Assembly (NCBI GenBank): GCA_030148505.1
Contig: JASBTI010000041.1
Location: 1 to 64,000, forward strand
Length of the DNA: 64,000 bases
Direction: 5' to 3'
Source: Rhodanobacter sp.
GTDB lineage: Bacteria; Pseudomonadota; Gammaproteobacteria; Xanthomonadales; Rhodanobacteraceae
Position numbers and translations under genes: made by a program. A model generated the notes under the pieces. It searched no databases. It was not told where the DNA came from and was given only the letters and a program-made list of their open reading frames with translations. Each line of letters starts with the position of its first letter. The stretch's first letter is position 1. Positions 61,177 through 64,000 of the stretch are shown here, in pieces.

Positions 61177-61228
61177 CTGCTTGCCGAATCGGCACAGCGA
61201 CAGGGTGGGACGGGAGCGGGAGTGCGGC

Positions 61229-62179
61229 ATGGCCGAGAGCCGGAATACAACTTCAGGCTCTGAACCGTTGCGGCATATCCCGGTAATGCTGGGTGAGGCA
61301 GTGGAGGGCTTGTCGGTGCAACCTGACGGGCGTTATCTCGATGGCACATTTGGGCGTGGCGGTCATGCGCGAGCGGTATTGTCGCGGCTCGGCCCTGGCG
61401 GCCGATTGCTGCTGATGGACCGTGATCCACAGGCGATTGCGGCAGCACAAGCCGAGTTCGCCGCGGATCCTCGGGTAGCGATTCGGCATGCCAACTTCGC
61501 CCGTATGGACGAATGGAGTGAGGTCGCAGCGGGCCTGGACGGGGTGCTGCTGGATCTTGGCGTCTCCTCGCCGCAGTTGGATGAGGCCGCACGGGGCTTC
61601 AGCTTCATGGCCGATGCGCCGCTGGACATGCGCATGGATACGACCCGTGGCGAGAGTGCGGCCGATTTCCTGGCGCAGGCGGACGAGCGGGAGATTGCCG
61701 ATGTGCTGTGGAGCTATGGCGAGGAACGTCACAGTCGACGGATCGCCCGTGCCATCGTTAACGACCGCGATGATCGGCCGTTCATTCGAACCGGCCAGCT
61801 GGCCACGCTGATTGAACGCGTGGTGGGGCGGCGTGAGCCAGGAAAGCATCCGGCTACGCGCAGTTTTCAGGCGTTGCGAATTCGCGTCAACCGCGAACTT
61901 GATGCGCTGCAGGAAGGTCTGGATACGGCACTTGAGCGACTCAATGTAGGCGGTCGCCTGGCGGTGATCAGCTTTCATTCGCTGGAAGATCGTGTTGTGA
62001 AACGATTTATCCGCGATCACTCCGGTCGTATCCAGAATCGTCGAAATGGGCCGCCGGTGCAGTCTGCGCCGACGCGTCTGGTCGCGATTGGCAAGGCGCA
62101 GTTTCCTTCGGAAGCCGAGCTGGCGGTGAACCCGCGTTCGCGCTCGGCAGTATTGCGCGTGGCGGAGAAGCTGTCATGA
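61229..62179 (+). CDS. rsmH: 16S rRNA (cytosine-1402 N4)-methyltransferase
   Basis: RsmH (MraW) methylates N4 of C1402 in 16S rRNA. It has 316 residues: [13 protein letters not shown], the SAM motif [54 protein letters not shown] and the C-terminal [18 protein letters not shown] are all present. ATG 61229 was chosen; the frame continues further upstream but inside mraZ. Its stop overlaps the ftsL start (ATGA). Confidence 0.96.
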   Translation: MAESRNTTSGSEPLRHIPVMLGEAVEGLSVQPDGRYLDGTFGRGGHARAVLSRLGPGGRLLLMDRDPQAIAAAQAEFAADPRVAIRHANFARMDEWSEVAAGLDGVLLDLGVSSPQLDEAARGFSFMADAPLDMRMDTTRGESAADFLAQADEREIADVLWSYGEERHSRRIARAIVNDRDDRPFIRTGQLATLIERVVGRREPGKHPATRSFQALRIRVNRELDALQEGLDTALERLNVGGRLAVISFHSLEDRVVKRFIRDHSGRIQNRRNGPPVQSAPTRLVAIGKAQFPSEAELAVNPRSRSAVLRVAEKLS

Positions 62180-62448
62180 GGCTGGTCGGCATCATGGCCG
62201 TGCTGGGCCTGTTGGCCGCGGTACTGGTCAGCGCGCTCGGGGTGGTATGGACGCGCAACCAGAGTCGCGTACTGTTTGTCCAGCTCACCTCGCTGCAGAA
62301 TCAGCGTGATGCGCTGAACATCGAATACGGCAAATTGGAGCTGGAGCAGGCGACCTATGCCGAACCGCGACGGGTAGACAGTGAGGCGCGGCTGAAATTG
62401 GGCATGGTCGACCCGCAGCCGCAAGATATCCGGTTGCTGCGTCAATGA
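62176..62448 (+). CDS. ftsL: FtsL, cell-division protein
   Basis: A 90-residue bitopic membrane protein with one helix ([22 protein letters not shown]) and a periplasmic coiled coil with leucine heptads ([26 protein letters not shown]). It ends in a short [14 protein letters not shown] tail like other FtsL proteins. It joins FtsB and FtsQ and activates FtsI/FtsW at the septum. It is coupled by ATGA overlaps to rsmH before it and ftsI after it. Confidence 0.93.
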   Translation: MRLVGIMAVLGLLAAVLVSALGVVWTRNQSRVLFVQLTSLQNQRDALNIEYGKLELEQATYAEPRRVDSEARLKLGMVDPQPQDIRLLRQ

Positions 62449-64000
62449 GCTGGCGCAACCACACCCAGCCCGCAATTCAGGGCCGCCATCGCGGGGTAGG
62501 TCCAAGTGCCCGCAAGCGCATGGTGCTGGTGGTCGGATTGCTGGGCCTGACCTCGGTGGGCCTGGTGGCGCGCGCGTTTGACCTGCAGGTGGTGCGCAAG
62601 CAGTTTTACCAGCGCCAGGGCGATGCCCGCTTCTTGCGTGTGGTGCCGATCCCGGTATCGCGCGGCAGCATCTTCGATCGCAATGGCGAGCCGTTGGCGG
62701 TGTCGACACCGGTGACGTCGATCTGGGCCAATCCGTCCGAAGTGCTGGAAAACGAAGACCGCATTCCCCAGCTGGCCAAAGCGCTGGGAGTCGACCCGGG
62801 CGATTTGAAGAATCGTCTGGCACAGCGGTCGGATCGTGAGTTCGTCTATCTGCGCCGGCAGATGCCGCCGGCGGCTGCCAAGGCAATATTGGATCTGAAC
62901 ATTCCCGGCATCAACGGCCAGCGTGAATTCAAGCGGTTCTACCCTTCCGGCGAGGTGACGGCCCATGTCCTGGGTTTTACCAATATCGACGACCACGGCC
63001 AGGAAGGGCTGGAGCTGGCCTATGACGACTGGCTTTCCGGCAAGCCGGGTGCCAAGCAGGTTATCCGTGATCGGATGGGACACGTGGTCGAGGATGTCGA
63101 GCAGGTACGTGCGCCGAAGCCGGGGCGCAACCTTACCCTGAGCATCGACCGACGTATCCAGTTTCTGGCCTATAGCGAACTGAAGAATGCGGTGGAGAAA
63201 TTTCAGGCCGACTCCGGTTCGATGGTGGTGCTTGACGTGCAGACCGGTGAAGTGCTGGCGATGGTCAACATGCCGACCTACAACCCGAACGCGGTGGGCG
63301 AGAGCAAGTTGTCGCAGCGGCGCAACCGGGCGATGACCGATGTGGTCGAGCCCGGTTCGACGATGAAGCCGATCATGATGGCGGCAGCACTGTCCAGCGC
63401 TCAGTTCACTCCGACCAGTCCGGCCATCGATACCTCGCCGGGCATCTGGCATTTCGCCGGTCACCTGATTCGCGACGATCACGACTACGGCGTGTTGACG
63501 CCAACCGGCGTTTTGACCCGCTCCAGCAATGTGGGTGCGGCCAAAATTGCCGATCAGCTCAATACCGCGTTGATGTACGACACCTACCGCGCCTTCGGCT
63601 TCGGAAACAGCACCAACAGCGGTTTCCCCGGCGAGGCATCGGGCTACCTGAAAATAGGCCACGACTGGCGACCTTTCGAAAAGGCCACCATGGCCTTCGG
63701 CTATGGCGTCAACGCCACGGTGCTGCAGCTGGCCAACGCCTACGCCACGATCGCCGACAACGGCGTGATGCACGACCCCAGCTTTATCAAGGGCGATGAC
63801 AATCCGGCCCGGCAGGTGATTTCGCCGAAGGTGGCACACGAGTTGGTGCGCATGCTGGAAACCGTGACTGCACCAGGGGGTACCGCTGTGAGTGCCGATA
63901 TCGCCAATTACAGTGTGGCTGGCAAGACCGGTACGGCGCACAAGGCCATTGCCGGCGGCTACGCCAAGCACCAGTACAACGCGCTGTTCGCCGGCATCGT
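62445..64000 (+). CDS. ftsI: Penicillin-binding protein 3, septal transpeptidase (3' end outside the window)
   Basis: The frame starts at ATG 62445 (overlapping the ftsL stop) and is open to the end of the window, 518 codons. One membrane helix (MVLVVGLLGLTSVGLVARAF) is followed by the dimerisation domain (RGSIFDRNGEPLAVSTP) and the transpeptidase domain. The catalytic Ser305 lies in EPGSTMKP, SSN in LTRSSNVGAA, and the KTG motif in SVAGKTGTAH near the window end. FtsI cross-links peptidoglycan at the division site with FtsW. Only the last 50-100 residues are missing. Confidence 0.95.
   Translation, partial: MSWRNHTQPAIQGRHRGVGPSARKRMVLVVGLLGLTSVGLVARAFDLQVVRKQFYQRQGDARFLRVVPIPVSRGSIFDRNGEPLAVSTPVTSIWANPSEVLENEDRIPQLAKALGVDPGDLKNRLAQRSDREFVYLRRQMPPAAAKAILDLNIPGINGQREFKRFYPSGEVTAHVLGFTNIDDHGQEGLELAYDDWLSGKPGAKQVIRDRMGHVVEDVEQVRAPKPGRNLTLSIDRRIQFLAYSELKNAVEKFQADSGSMVVLDVQTGEVLAMVNMPTYNPNAVGESKLSQRRNRAMTDVVEPGSTMKPIMMAAALSSAQFTPTSPAIDTSPGIWHFAGHLIRDDHDYGVLTPTGVLTRSSNVGAAKIADQLNTALMYDTYRAFGFGNSTNSGFPGEASGYLKIGHDWRPFEKATMAFGYGVNATVLQLANAYATIADNGVMHDPSFIKGDDNPARQVISPKVAHELVRMLETVTAPGGTAVSADIANYSVAGKTGTAHKAIAGGYAKHQYNALFAGI

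Noticed and set aside
62442-63971. 509-codon minus-strand ORF opposite ftsI
   Set aside because: ftsI carries all penicillin-binding protein motifs in the plus strand; the opposite frame shows no recognisable protein.

Overview
The window looks like a high-GC gammaproteobacterial chromosome of the Xanthomonadales, most likely Rhodanobacteraceae (Rhodanobacter/Dyella group). This is inferred from protein style, the rimB-rimK pair, LpoA-YraN, the rnpB-mraZ-rsmH-ftsL-ftsI order and a complete Sox thiosulfate-oxidation operon. No rRNA or complete tRNA gene was seen, so genus is an inference.

Layout. 1-2.4 kb: end of a LysR gene, a tRNA-like 3' end (possible island edge), then rimB-rimK. 2.4-8 kb: a secreted protein, a terminator, an OmpR-type two-component system, ilvE, a DUF4124-like protein and metF. 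8-21.4 kb: a sulfur-oxidation locus. A FadL-like outer-membrane protein and a CsoR-family regulator diverge around a 28-bp palindrome. A long minus-strand operon follows: two YeeE/YedE transporter genes (one frameshifted), a Cys-repeat secreted protein, an unknown protein, a periplasmic rhodanese, soxCD, soxYZ, a DsrE-like protein, soxAXB and a SoxH-like hydrolase. 21.4-26.3 kb: a decayed metF relic, ahcY under a SAH riboswitch, and divergent ppc. 26.4-34.2 kb: a MacAB-like efflux locus (HlyD adaptor, ATPase, one deleted and one full permease) with an NtrC/NtrY-like pair. 34.2-42.4 kb: a yfa-type cluster around a 1548-residue alpha-2-macroglobulin that has a CxEQ thioester. 42.7-46.3 kb: uup, a methyltransferase and restriction-modification relics. 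46.3-53 kb: metK, a diguanylate cyclase, metE under a cobalamin riboswitch, and dusB. 53.3-60 kb: a nucleoside transporter, a UDG-family protein, an FAD oxidase, yraN, lpoA and rsmI. 60-64 kb: RNase P RNA and the start of the division/cell-wall cluster, cut inside ftsI.

Two themes link distant genes. First, the methyl cycle is encoded in four places (metF, ahcY, metK, metE). I see a SAH riboswitch on ahcY, a cobalamin riboswitch on metE, and a shared 28-bp GATA-ended operator at metE, metK and metF. No regulator for that operator lies in the window. Second, the CsoR-family gene appears to control the sulfur locus: an ATACC-N6-GGTAT palindrome lies in its own divergent promoter region, and a weaker version lies upstream of the first gene of the sox operon.

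Gene decay is visible in several places: the metF relic, a frameshifted yedE, an in-frame-deleted ABC permease and two opposed restriction-enzyme fragments. All calls rest on reading the sequence and on family knowledge; no database search was possible.
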